Source: Halosimplex halophilum (GTDB lineage: Archaea > Halobacteriota > Halobacteria > Halobacteriales > Haloarculaceae). Taken from it: a stretch of 64,000 bases of DNA. The stretch covers positions 868,001 through 932,000 of the forward strand of contig NZ_ML214297.1 in NCBI RefSeq assembly GCF_004698125.1, given 5' to 3'. Each line of letters opens with the position of its first letter. The stretch's first letter is position 1. Position numbers and translations under genes: made by a program. The notes beneath the pieces are model-generated. The model was not told the origin of the DNA. It saw only the letters and a program-made list of their open reading frames with translations, and ran no database searches. This document shows positions 52,628 to 61,057 of this stretch, in pieces.

Positions 52628-54484
52628 TTACTCCAGCGCGTAGACGTTGTTGTCGCCGCTGCCGATGAACAGCCGCCCGGAGTCGAGCGCCGGCGGTGAC
52701 CACACGAGGAACGACCCCGCCGACGCGGTCCAGTTCTCGCTGCCGTCACTGACCGCCAGCCCGTAGACGTTGCCGCTGCCGTCGCCGAAGTAGACCGTGT
52801 CCGACGTGACCGTCGGCGACGACTGGACGGCGTCGGCCGCCTGATAGGCCCACTCCTGAGAGCCATCGCTGGCCGCCAGCGCGAACACGTTGTTCTGGCC
52901 GGTCGCCGTGGTCGCGGCGAACACCGACCCGTCGCGCACGGACGGCGAGACGAACACGTCGCCGCCGAGCGCGGTCGACCACGTCTCACTGCCGTCGCCG
53001 GCGTCGAGCGCGTAGACGGTGTCGTCGAAGCTCCCGACGTAGACGGTGCCGTCGACGACCGCCGGCGAGGAGCGCACCTCGTTGCCGGTCGCGACCGTCC
53101 AGACTTCGCTCCCATCGGACGCGTCGAGCGCGTAGACGGTGCTGTCGTTGGACCCGACGTAGACGGTGCCGTTGGCGACCGCCGGCGAGGAAACCACGTC
53201 ACCCCCGGTCGCGTAGGTCCACTGTTCGCTGCCGTCGCTCGCCGCCACCGCGTAGACCGAGTCGTCGTTGCTGCCGACGTAGACGGTCCCGTCGACGACC
53301 GCCGGCGACGAGGAGATCGTGTTGCCGGTCGCGTAGGTCCACTCCTCGCTCCCGTCGGCCGCCGACAGCGCGTAGAGCGTGCTCCCGGCGCCGACGTAGA
53401 CGGTCCCGTCGACGACGGCCGCCGACGAGAGGATCCCGCTGCCGAGACCGGTCGACCACTCCTCGGAGCCGTCGCTGGTCGCCAGCGCGTACATGGAGGC
53501 GTCCCGGCTCCCGACGTAGACGGTCCCGTCGACCACCGCCGGCGACGCCTGGACGAGCGACCCCGTCGTGTAGGTCCACGCCTGGCTCGACGAGCCGGTC
53601 GGGCCCGTGTTCGCCGTCGCGCCCGTGTTTTGTGCGTCCACCTGGTACTGCGCGAACCCGCCGTAGGAGACGGTCGTCGGCGCGCTCACCGGCTCGATCC
53701 GGTAGGTCCAGCGGCCGGAGACGCCGGCGACAGACCCGCCGGTCGCGTTCGAGATCTCGAAGCGCACGTCGGCCGGCCCCGAGACGGTCGCCAGCGGGTC
53801 GCCAGTCGCCCGCTTGGCCTCGGTAGCGTGGTGGACCGTCCCGCCACCCTCCGTGACGACACGCGCCGCGAGACCGGTCGTTGCGGACAGCGTGTCCGAC
53901 ACCACGCCCGCCCGGTAGAGGGCGATGCGCTCGGTCTCGGTGATGCGCTCGCGGTAGTAGCGCGTCTCGCCGTCGACCAGGCTCGGCGCGTCGACGACCG
54001 CCGGTGGCTCGTCGGGCCCGTCGCCAGTGGTTGCGACGCCCGGCAGGTCCGACGGGATGGGCGACCGCCCGCGGACGGCCTCGTCGACCCTCCGCGAGGC
54101 CGTGTCGACCGTGCCCGCCAGCAGCGCGTCGGGCCCGGGCGGCTCGTCGGCGTCGCGCACCTCCCAGACGTTGTCGCCGCGGAAGTAGACGAAGTTGGTC
54201 GTCCCGCTGGCCAGCCCCAGCCCGGAGACCGCCTCGACCGTCACGAGTTCCTGCCGATCCCCGGTGTAGCGGGCGATGCGCCCGGCGCCGATCGACAGCG
54301 AGGGGCCACTGGAGTCGTACGAAAAGCTGCAGCCGCCGGGGATCACGAAACTCGACAGGAAGGCGAACCCCTCGTAGGTCGAGAGGTCAAGCTCGCCGGC
54401 GATGTTGCCGTCGCCGTCGTCGGGGATCCCGGGCCGGCGTTCGCGAATCTGTGCGGTCGGGGTGGCGGTGGAGACTTGAGCCAT
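52628..54484 (-). CDS. Tail-tip protein with eight-blade PQQ-type propeller
   Basis: A 618-residue protein. About 300 N-terminal residues resemble a virus tail or fibre attachment part (AQVSTATPTAQIRERRPGIP, then DNVWEVRDADEPPGPDALLA). Residues about 301-618 hold eight repeats of about 40 residues of the type WTYATG..V.SSPAVVDGTVYVGS...VYAL.ASDGSE, the PQQ-like beta-propeller pattern. It is the last gene of the tail operon, the place of receptor-binding proteins, so it probably binds a cell-surface target. No enzyme residues of PQQ dehydrogenases are seen. Confidence 0.75.
   Translation of the reverse strand: MAQVSTATPTAQIRERRPGIPDDGDGNIAGELDLSTYEGFAFLSSFVIPGGCSFSYDSSGPSLSIGAGRIARYTGDRQELVTVEAVSGLGLASGTTNFVYFRGDNVWEVRDADEPPGPDALLAGTVDTASRRVDEAVRGRSPIPSDLPGVATTGDGPDEPPAVVDAPSLVDGETRYYRERITETERIALYRAGVVSDTLSATTGLAARVVTEGGGTVHHATEAKRATGDPLATVSGPADVRFEISNATGGSVAGVSGRWTYRIEPVSAPTTVSYGGFAQYQVDAQNTGATANTGPTGSSSQAWTYTTGSLVQASPAVVDGTVYVGSRDASMYALATSDGSEEWSTGLGSGILSSAAVVDGTVYVGAGSTLYALSAADGSEEWTYATGNTISSSPAVVDGTVYVGSNDDSVYAVAASDGSEQWTYATGGDVVSSPAVANGTVYVGSNDSTVYALDASDGSEVWTVATGNEVRSSPAVVDGTVYVGSFDDTVYALDAGDGSETWSTALGGDVFVSPSVRDGSVFAATTATGQNNVFALAASDGSQEWAYQAADAVQSSPTVTSDTVYFGDGSGNVYGLAVSDGSENWTASAGSFLVWSPPALDSGRLFIGSGDNNVYALE
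52640..53590 (-). repeat. Eight tandem propeller repeats (DNA level)
   Basis: Successive ~120-bp units share the phrase CGTAGACGGTGCCGTCGACG and related stretches, most strongly in blades 3-5. The near-identical inner copies suggest recent duplication or homogenisation within the gene. Confidence 0.6.
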
Positions 54485-54487
54485 GGG

Positions 54488-56557
54488 TTATCGGGAGTGG
54501 CGGGCGACGCTTTCGATGCGCGAGCGGAAGCCCGAGAAGACGCTGTCGATGGGCTCGCGGGCGTCCAGGCGGACCGAGGCCCCAGCGGGTGTCGCCTCGA
54601 TGTCGACCGTCTCCAGGCTGGCGACGGGTAGCCGGGCGGAGACGAGGTCGGCGACCGGCGAGTAGGTGGTGTTGCCCCGGAGTTCGGCCGTCGCGTCGTA
54701 GGTCGGCGACGAGGCGGCGTCGAGGATCTCCTCGGCGGCCAGCCGACACGCCCGGTCCGAGCGCAGGGGCAGCTCGTCGATCGTCTGCGACCGGATGGGC
54801 GCGGTCGCCCCGTCGCGGGTGACCGTCGCGCTCGGCTGGAACTGGTAGGAGACGAGCAGCTCGGCGCCGGCAGGGATCGGGTCGGCCCGCGGCGGGTCGT
54901 CGACCGTCTGGAGCGTGCCGGCGTCGTAGTCGATCGTGTAGTGGGTGCCGCGCTCGTAGGTCTGGCTGGAGTCGGCGTCGGTCACGGTCTCGCTCCCCTC
55001 GACGACCTGGCCGTTGTCGAGGTAGGCGTCGGGCGTGAACGACGCGCCGACATCCTGCAGGATGGCCGGGGCGACGCGGACGGCCTCGCGCTCCACGTCG
55101 ACACGGCCGCCGAGGATCCGGACCTCGTCAAGGCGGTCGTCGACGCGCTTTTCCACCGAGTAGTTCTCGATGTCGGGCTGGGTGGACTGGCGACTCCCGG
55201 ACTGGACGAACCGGACGATCTCGTTGCCCTGGTCGTCGGTGTCGAACGTCCAGATGAAGTCACCCCGCAGCGTGTCGGCCAGCTCCGTGAGGACCTCCGC
55301 GACGGTGCCGTCGACGGTCTCGTCGACGACCAGCGGCATGGTCGAGAGGTCGGCGACCAGCCGGAAGCCCGTCAGCCGGTTGGCCTTGAAGCCGTACTCC
55401 GGCGTCTCCGTGCTGTCGCTCCCGTAGCGGGTGACGACCACGTCCACGTCGGCGACGGCGCCGTAGCTGTCGAAGTCTACCTCCTCGGTCGCGTACTCCG
55501 ACTCGGCGCCGTTGCTCAGGTCGAACGTCCCGGGCTCGTTGTCCGCCCAGTAGCCCTTGATGCGGAGGCCCGTGACGGCGCGGGTGACCAGCGGCTCCCG
55601 CAGCGAGACGGGCAGCGCCGCCGGGTGCGTTTCGGGCCCGGTCACGAGGTCCGGGTCGAAGTCGTAGTCGAAGCCCGCGTCGTAGACGGCGATCGCGTCG
55701 GGGGCGACCGCCGTGAGTGCCGTCCCGCCGGCGTCCTCGGTCGCGATGCACTGCACCGTCAGCGTGTGCTCGCCGGCGTCGAGACGCTGGTCGGCCCCCT
55801 CGCGACGGATCCACGTCGGCGCCGTGTCCACCGTCGTCCCGGGTTTGACCTCGCCGATGACCGAGCCGTCGACGGCGAGTTCGAGGCCGACGATGTCGCC
55901 GGTCGTGTCGATGTCGACCGCGGCGCCGACGCGCTCGGCCGGGATGGCGTAGCCCAACTCGACCGTCAGCTCGACGGCCTTGCTCTGGGCGTCGAGCGTC
56001 GTCGATGGCTCGCCCAGGAACAGCGTCTGGTGGCTGGTTACATCGCCGTCGACGACCCGAGCCGGCGAGTCGTCTGCGGGCGGCTCGATGTCCGTCGTCG
56101 CGAGGCCGTCGGTCTTGTCCCAGACGAGCACGTCCTGCTCGGTGGTCTCGGCGACCTCGGACTCGAAGCCGTAGCTGGTGTTGTCCTCAACGACGCGGCG
56201 GGCGGCCTCGACGGTCGGGATGTTCGAGAACGACGCCTCGGCGCTGTCGTCCAGCTCATCGCCGCCGATAGCGCGGAGGATCGTGACGCCCGCCGACGGC
56301 CGGTCCTCGAAGCCGACGAGACGGTCGTACGGCTGTTCGACGCCGTCCTTGAGGACGTGCACGCTCGCATCCTCGTACGCAGAGGCGAACCACTCAGGAT
56401 CGCCATTGCTGTCGCGGTTCGGCGGCACGGCGAACTCCAACACGGGCCGGCCGTTCGCCGCGGGGATCCGCCGGGGCATGTTCTCCCCAGCCGGCGCGTA
56501 CAGCGGCGGGGAATGGTCGTCCCCTCCGGCGTCGGTGATCGTGATGTCCCAGGACAC
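54488..56557 (-). CDS. Baseplate hub / tail-tip protein
   Basis: A 689-residue protein. The N terminus (MSWDITITDAGGDDHSPPLY) leads into a beta-rich domain; later parts (YADGTHYT-like region YERGTHYTIDYDAGTLQTVD, and ELPLRSDRACRLAAEEILDA) resemble siphovirus hub proteins that follow the distal tail protein. It is 4 bp before the tail-tip propeller gene. The call rests on size, position and fold style, not on a named motif. Confidence 0.65.
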   Translation of the reverse strand: MSWDITITDAGGDDHSPPLYAPAGENMPRRIPAANGRPVLEFAVPPNRDSNGDPEWFASAYEDASVHVLKDGVEQPYDRLVGFEDRPSAGVTILRAIGGDELDDSAEASFSNIPTVEAARRVVEDNTSYGFESEVAETTEQDVLVWDKTDGLATTDIEPPADDSPARVVDGDVTSHQTLFLGEPSTTLDAQSKAVELTVELGYAIPAERVGAAVDIDTTGDIVGLELAVDGSVIGEVKPGTTVDTAPTWIRREGADQRLDAGEHTLTVQCIATEDAGGTALTAVAPDAIAVYDAGFDYDFDPDLVTGPETHPAALPVSLREPLVTRAVTGLRIKGYWADNEPGTFDLSNGAESEYATEEVDFDSYGAVADVDVVVTRYGSDSTETPEYGFKANRLTGFRLVADLSTMPLVVDETVDGTVAEVLTELADTLRGDFIWTFDTDDQGNEIVRFVQSGSRQSTQPDIENYSVEKRVDDRLDEVRILGGRVDVEREAVRVAPAILQDVGASFTPDAYLDNGQVVEGSETVTDADSSQTYERGTHYTIDYDAGTLQTVDDPPRADPIPAGAELLVSYQFQPSATVTRDGATAPIRSQTIDELPLRSDRACRLAAEEILDAASSPTYDATAELRGNTTYSPVADLVSARLPVASLETVDIEATPAGASVRLDAREPIDSVFSGFRSRIESVARHSR

Positions 56558-56560
56558 GGG

Positions 56561-57517
56561 TTAGACCTCCCGCAGATCCAGATCGAAGCCGTAGATGCCG
56601 CTGGCTCGTGGGTCGACCGGCAGGATGCTCGACTCGTCGCCCAGCGCGAACGTACCCGTCAGCGGGTTGTCCGGCAGGTTCGGTGAGACCACCTCCACCC
56701 TGTCGACGCCGTCGTTGGCGAGGATCTCGTCGCGGAGCGTGGTCGCGATTGACTCGGCCTCCTGGCCGCGGAACGCTCCCTGGAGAGCGACCCGTTTCGG
56801 GAGGAGTTTCGTGACGAGCGTGGTGGGGTTGCTCCCACCGTCGTTGCCGTTCGTGTCGACCAGGCCACTCTCGGCGGCGAACCGGCGGAGTGCCTGCTCG
56901 CCGAGCCCGAGCGTGTCCATCGGGAGCGGGATCCGCGGCGTCGACAGGCCGGCGGGCTGGAGCCACATCTCGGCGTTCGGCGCACCGAGGCTGTCGACCG
57001 TCTCCGAGAGGTTCGCGGCCTCGACGAGCGTGAGCCGGACGCCCGCCTCCGAGGAACTCTCCCGACGGTTGGTATCGATGTCACGCTCGGTCGGCACGAC
57101 CGCGAGTGGGCCGAACTTGCCGTCCTCGGAGTACTCGGCCCATTCGAAGGTAGCCGTCCGTGTGGAGTCAATCCTCGCGTTCGCGAGGTCGTGCATGAAC
57201 GTTTGAGCCTTGCTGACGGCGCTGTCGCTCGGGACCGTGTTTCCGAATGTGTCGTCGCTGTCCTCGTAGACGACGGCCTCGATGTTGAACGTCCGCGTTC
57301 CGGCACCGACGCCAGCAAACGCGCTCTGCATGGGCGAGTCGTCGACGCCCTGCTGGCCGCCTGTTTGCTGGAGCCAGTTTTCGAAGATCGCGGTGAACTG
57401 ACCACCCTGGCCGTCGTACAGAAACGAGGTGATGTGATTCTCGTCGACGATGAGATCGTCGGTGAAGCGATACGTCCCGCTGTCTCCGGGAAGGTCTAAT
57501 CGAACTCCGTTTAACAT
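56561..57517 (-). CDS. Distal tail-like protein
   Basis: A 318-residue protein at the position of a distal tail (Dit) protein, between the tape measure and the hub. It contains VRLDLPGDSGTYRFTDDLIV and MWLQPAGLSTPRIPLPMDTL, and is largely beta. The family call is by gene order and rough fold only. Confidence 0.6.
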   Translation of the reverse strand: MLNGVRLDLPGDSGTYRFTDDLIVDENHITSFLYDGQGGQFTAIFENWLQQTGGQQGVDDSPMQSAFAGVGAGTRTFNIEAVVYEDSDDTFGNTVPSDSAVSKAQTFMHDLANARIDSTRTATFEWAEYSEDGKFGPLAVVPTERDIDTNRRESSSEAGVRLTLVEAANLSETVDSLGAPNAEMWLQPAGLSTPRIPLPMDTLGLGEQALRRFAAESGLVDTNGNDGGSNPTTLVTKLLPKRVALQGAFRGQEAESIATTLRDEILANDGVDRVEVVSPNLPDNPLTGTFALGDESSILPVDPRASGIYGFDLDLREV

Positions 57518-57578
57518 GTCTGAAAGGTCCTGTCGGATCCGCCGGTAGTTTTAGGCTGGTCGCCAAGAACCGACCACT

Positions 57579-57746
57579 ATGAACGGGTCTCGGACTGCAC
57601 TCAGGGTGACTGCCTTTGCTGTTGGGTTGGTCGCCATCGGCGGTGGCCTCGTTGCGGTCCTCCAGTCGTTTCTGGCCACCCTGGCGTTACTGGCGATCGT
57701 CGTCCTACTTGTCTACGCGAGCGATATCCGCCTCGTTGTTCGTTGA
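57579..57746 (+). CDS. Small two-span membrane protein inside the tail operon
   Basis: A 55-residue protein on the opposite strand to the tail genes: VTAFAVGLVAIGGGLVAVLQ then SFLATLALLAIVVLLVYAS, two membrane helices with a short loop. It fills the gap between the distal tail and tape measure genes. It is too short for a firm call, but both the position and the helices support coding. Possible holin- or envelope-related role is speculative. Confidence 0.5.
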   Translation: MNGSRTALRVTAFAVGLVAIGGGLVAVLQSFLATLALLAIVVLLVYASDIRLVVR

Positions 57747-57757
57747 GTCAGGCTGGT

Positions 57758-58825
57758 TCACCGGCGGTTGGAGAGTTTCCGCTCCAGCCGATTCTCGAAC
57801 TGGTCAAGCTCTTCCTCGACGATTCGCTCGACCTCCCGCTGCTCGGTCCCGACATCCACGTGGTTAGTAACCGATACCGTGGTGCTTGCGCCACTCTCAG
57901 CGGGGCCGGCGCCACCCGAACCGGCTTGGAACGCAGCTGCCTGTTGCCGGTTGGTTGACTCGCCAATCCGGGAAAGGTCCGCGCCGGTCGGTGAACGATT
58001 TTCCCCACCGGGCGGTTCGACGTTGGGCTCCATGAACGGATACAGCTCTTGGGCCCTGTGCGTCATCCGCTGGTCCCAGTTCGCAAACGCCTCGCCACCA
58101 GGGACGTTGCTGACGAAGTTCCGGAAGTGATCTCCTATCGAGTCTGGACCGGACGGGGCGTCATCACCACCGCCGCCACCACCTCCAACCCGACCTGTTG
58201 CCGAGACGGCGACGCTCACGTCGACCTCAGGATCCTCGACCGGGATCTCCGACGACGGCATGTCGACCGGGATCGGATCCGGCTCGGTCACCGGCAGCGG
58301 CACCCACTCGGGCTTTTTCACTCCGACGGAGTCGCTGCCGAGTAACTCTTCGAGTGCGCCGATCCCACCCGACGCCGCGAGCGCTGCGGCGGCCCCCGAC
58401 AGCGCCGTCGCCGATGTCCCCAGTGCAGAGGCCGCGCCGGTGAGTGCCGCCGCCCCGCCTGCCTCGCCAGCGTTGCCGAGGGTATCGGAGATGGTGCCCC
58501 AGATGCCGCCCAGGCCGCCACCACCGCCACCGCCACCGCCGGCGAGCCCGCCACCGGGACCACTCTCCAGCAGCTCCTCCAGCAGCATGTTTCGGCGCTG
58601 GTCCTGTTGCGAGATCTCGGCGAGATAGTCGCTCTGGTCCTGCAGCTCACTGGAGATGCGGCGCATCCCACGCCCACCCGCGCCGGCGCCGCCACCGTCA
58701 GTGACTGGTCGCGGGGCGATCCCTCCCACGTCACCCAGCTCGCGCTCGATGACGCGGCGGGCCTCTGCGAGCGACTCGTCGGTGATCTCGATGTCGACGC
58801 TCGCACTCGTCTCGAAGTCGCTCAT
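57758..58825 (-). CDS. Tape measure-like protein
   Basis: A 355-residue protein with a helical N-terminal lead (SLAEARRVIERELGDVGGIA, then ISSELQDQSDYLAEISQQDQ), a Gly-rich low-complexity stretch and an Ala-rich hydrophobic part (AAALTGAASALGTSATALSG), and a C-terminal helical EELDQFENRLERKLSNRR. Tape measure proteins set tail length; at about 1.5 A per residue this length would mean a tail near 50 nm. The call rests on place (after the tail assembly chaperone) and composition. Confidence 0.65.
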   Translation of the reverse strand: MSDFETSASVDIEITDESLAEARRVIERELGDVGGIAPRPVTDGGGAGAGGRGMRRISSELQDQSDYLAEISQQDQRRNMLLEELLESGPGGGLAGGGGGGGGGLGGIWGTISDTLGNAGEAGGAAALTGAASALGTSATALSGAAAALAASGGIGALEELLGSDSVGVKKPEWVPLPVTEPDPIPVDMPSSEIPVEDPEVDVSVAVSATGRVGGGGGGGDDAPSGPDSIGDHFRNFVSNVPGGEAFANWDQRMTHRAQELYPFMEPNVEPPGGENRSPTGADLSRIGESTNRQQAAAFQAGSGGAGPAESGASTTVSVTNHVDVGTEQREVERIVEEELDQFENRLERKLSNRR

Positions 58826-59001
58826 GGCTGGAACACCTCACGGAGCGTCGGGAGCGCGGTCAGGTACAAGTCTACGTCTTGGACGGACATGCTGTCGATC
58901 TCCTCGGTCGTGAACCCGCGGTGTATCAGCGCGGCCCGTGCAAACCAGTAGTACGTGGCTGGCTCGGACAGGTCGAGCGCGTCGACACCGCGGCCTACGC
59001 G
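58822..59001 (-). CDS. Tail assembly chaperone T extension, -1 frameshift
   Basis: A 59-codon open frame (RVGRGVDALDLSEPATYYWF, then GFTTEEIDSMSVQDVDLYLT) that has no good start of its own but joins the upstream chaperone in the -1 frame at GGGAAAC. The fused product would be about 231 residues (172 from the chaperone plus 59). This G/GT arrangement just before the tape measure gene is a hallmark of siphoviruses. An independent GTG start at 59055 is the alternative and would overlap the chaperone gene by 61 bp. Confidence 0.7.
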   Translation of the reverse strand, partial: RVGRGVDALDLSEPATYYWFARAALIHRGFTTEEIDSMSVQDVDLYLTALPTLREVFQP

Positions 59002-59516
59002 TTTCCCACCGCGTCGGGGAGCGCCGTCTGGTCGCGGATCCGATCGACGATCCACTCCGTCACCTGCGGGTACTCGCTGGACAGGGTCGCAACCAGTTGT
59101 CCGTGGGCGGCGGCGCTGGTCGGGTCGTCGATGTCGTCGGAGACGAACGGCGCGTCGACCAGCCCCGCGGCCGCCTCGTAGAGGTCGCGCGTCCCGACAG
59201 CCCCGGCGTCGCCGAAGCCGGCGGCGCCCGCTTCGGCCTGGACGCTTTCGAGCTTGTCCCGGACCAGCGCCTTGTCGCCCATGTCGAGCCCGCCGACCGT
59301 GACGGTCGCGTCGGCGCCGTAGCCGTCGAAGTCGCTGTCGTCGCCCTCGATGAGGTACTGGACGGCGCTGGCCTTCCGGGCGAGGTGACCCCGGACGGTG
59401 TCGACCGCCGCCGCGTCTTCCTCGCTGTCGGTCTCGACGGCGTCGAGGTCGTCGTAGGCGTCCTGTAGTCGCTCCAGTTCGTCGCCGAGTGTGATCGTGG
59501 TGGTGTTGAGAGGCAT
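58995..59516 (-). CDS. Tail assembly chaperone (G-like)
   Basis: A 173-residue helical protein (ITLGDELERLQDAYDDLDAV, then EYPQVTEWIVDRIRDQTAL) at the place of the lambda gpG-type chaperone: after the tail tube and before the tape measure. The stop is two codons after the slippery site, so most ribosomes stop here while some enter the -1 frame. The start is MPLNTTTITLGDE, three bases after the tail tube stop. Confidence 0.72.
   Translation of the reverse strand: MPLNTTTITLGDELERLQDAYDDLDAVETDSEEDAAAVDTVRGHLARKASAVQYLIEGDDSDFDGYGADATVTVGGLDMGDKALVRDKLESVQAEAGAAGFGDAGAVGTRDLYEAAAGLVDAPFVSDDIDDPTSAAAHGQLVATLSSEYPQVTEWIVDRIRDQTALPDAVGNA
59001..59007 (-). promoter_or_regulatory. Programmed -1 frameshift slippery site GGGAAAC
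   Basis: Read on the minus strand the heptamer GGGAAAC is in the frame G GGA AAC of the chaperone gene, exactly the X XXY YYZ form. The frame-0 stop TAG lies two codons on (58995-58997). In the -1 frame the ribosome reads CGC GTA GGC and goes on for 59 codons. It differs from the phage lambda GGGAAAG in only one base. Confidence 0.78.
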
Positions 59517-59519
59517 GAG

Positions 59520-60446
59520 TTAGGCTGTCTGGGCGAAGGATCCGTCGACGTTGAACGTGACCGACTCACTGGCCGTGGCGTCCGAACTCACGAGATCCTG
59601 CCAGTCGTAATCGTTCGGCCGGAGCGCGCCGAGCGAGTAGTCGGCGACCGTCCCGGCAGCCGTCTCGAAGCTGACTGCACCCGAGACGCCGCCGATCTCG
59701 TCGGCGGGCGAGGTCGCGGTGGTCGTCCCGTCGTAGGCCCGGGAGAGTGTGTCGGCCGTGCGGATGTCCGCGTCAGCGGTCAGCTGGACTTCCGGCGTCG
59801 CGCGGATCGCATCCGACGGTTCGCGACTGGTCCCGCGGACGAGTCGGGCGAGGTTCGACAGCGACAGTTCGGCGCTGTTCAGCGACGCCGACCACGGGGT
59901 AGAGCTGTCGATGCTGAACGTCGACCCGTGGAACGGTGCCTCGTCGGTGGCGCCGGTGAGCGTGTCCGGGGTGATGGTCGTGTTCTTGTCCTCCGTCGCG
60001 TACGGGCCGGTCAGCGTGACGCGGACGATCTCCGACGTGGTGTAGGCGATCGTCGCCTCGGTCGCAACCCAGCCCTGCACCTGCCGCTCGACAGTCGTCG
60101 TGCTCGACACCGAGTCGGCGAACTCCAGACCCATGTACCACTCCGCGGATGGGACGTGCCCGGTCCCGAAGACTTGGTCACCCGAGCCGTTGGTGTCGTC
60201 GAACAGCAGGTCGTGGAAGTCCCCCGTGGAGAGGTTGAAGCTCACCGAGAGGGCACCCTCCAGCTGCTGTGCGACCGACCGGTCGGCGATGACGCTGTCC
60301 GGCTTGCGGACTCGGGTGAGGTAGTTCTCGATCGTGAGGTTCTCGACGGTGACATCTGACCCGGGGATGACGTACGCCGGATCCGCGGCGGTACCGTCGT
60401 TGTACGCGCTTTCGAGCGCGTAGGCAACTGTACTGTTTCCGCTCAT
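59520..60446 (-). CDS. Major tail tube-like protein
   Basis: A 308-residue, mostly beta protein (AYALESAYNDGTAADPAYVI, then VSFNLSTGDFHDLLFDDTNG) at the position of the tail tube gene, directly before the chaperone. The C-terminal half has Ser/Thr-rich repeats (GVSGAVSFETAAGTVADYSL). Family by order and style, not by named domain. Confidence 0.65.
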   Translation of the reverse strand: MSGNSTVAYALESAYNDGTAADPAYVIPGSDVTVENLTIENYLTRVRKPDSVIADRSVAQQLEGALSVSFNLSTGDFHDLLFDDTNGSGDQVFGTGHVPSAEWYMGLEFADSVSSTTTVERQVQGWVATEATIAYTTSEIVRVTLTGPYATEDKNTTITPDTLTGATDEAPFHGSTFSIDSSTPWSASLNSAELSLSNLARLVRGTSREPSDAIRATPEVQLTADADIRTADTLSRAYDGTTTATSPADEIGGVSGAVSFETAAGTVADYSLGALRPNDYDWQDLVSSDATASESVTFNVDGSFAQTA

Positions 60447-60853
60447 GCCGAGAGGTCCTCCGTGATCTGGAAGTCACCGATGGCAACGGTCGACTGGTTA
60501 CCCGACCCGTCGTCGGTGATATCGAGCTGGTGCTGGACCGTCCCGGGGTCGACCCCCGACGTGTCGGCGCTGTCGAGAGTCACCTCGACCACGCCGCCCG
60601 ACGCGTCACTGATGGAGATGCCACCACCACCGTCGTTGTCCTTCGTGGCAGTCGTGCCGCCGCTGCTGTCGGTGAGCACCCACTCGAAGGTGTAGCCGGA
60701 GATGTCGACGGTCGTCTCGTGATCCGGCGTGTTGTGAACGGTGAACGCCAGGACGGCGTCCTCGTTCTGGACGAAAACGGGTGTGCCGCCGATCCCGATG
60801 TCGACGCCGGTCGTCGTTGCGACTGATGCGTTGAGGTTGTACGTGTAGACCAT
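60443..60853 (-). CDS. Ig-like structural protein
   Basis: A 136-residue beta-sandwich-like protein (GTPVFVQNEDAVLAFTVHNT, then GYTFEWVLTDSSGGTTATKD). Its style resembles BppU-N-type or Ig-like virion domains. It overlaps the tail tube start by 4 bp and begins the tail operon, the place where head-completion or terminator genes usually stand. Confidence 0.6.
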   Translation of the reverse strand: MVYTYNLNASVATTTGVDIGIGGTPVFVQNEDAVLAFTVHNTPDHETTVDISGYTFEWVLTDSSGGTTATKDNDGGGGISISDASGGVVEVTLDSADTSGVDPGTVQHQLDITDDGSGNQSTVAIGDFQITEDLSA

Positions 60854-61057
60854 GGTCTGTGTCCGAAAAACGCCGTGTTGCTCCCTCGCGCCGGCCCACG
60901 GCGACCGGCGGTCATCGGGGATCCACTTAGTTACTGATAACGTACCAAAATGTTATACGCGCAGACATACACGCTTGTCACGAGCGCGGTGGGTCACGCA
61001 GGAAAGTGGCCCCGGTGGTGGAGACACCGACGCCGCGCTCCGGCAGGTGACCGAAGC
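60854..61057. other. Divergent promoter region between tail operon and right integrase
   Basis: About 200 bp that holds the start of the tail operon (minus) and of the right recombinase (plus). AT-rich TTAGTTACTGATAACG (60929-60944) is a possible promoter element. No head gene fits here. Confidence 0.4.

Noticed and set aside
52628-54484. PQQ-dependent dehydrogenase
   Set aside because: Propeller repeats lack the catalytic and Ca-binding residues of quinoprotein enzymes and are fused to a tail-type N terminus within a tail operon.
52628-60853. Contractile injection system or type VI-like cluster
   Set aside because: No sheath, no AAA+ recycling ATPase and no baseplate wedge genes; the order fits a non-contractile siphovirus tail.
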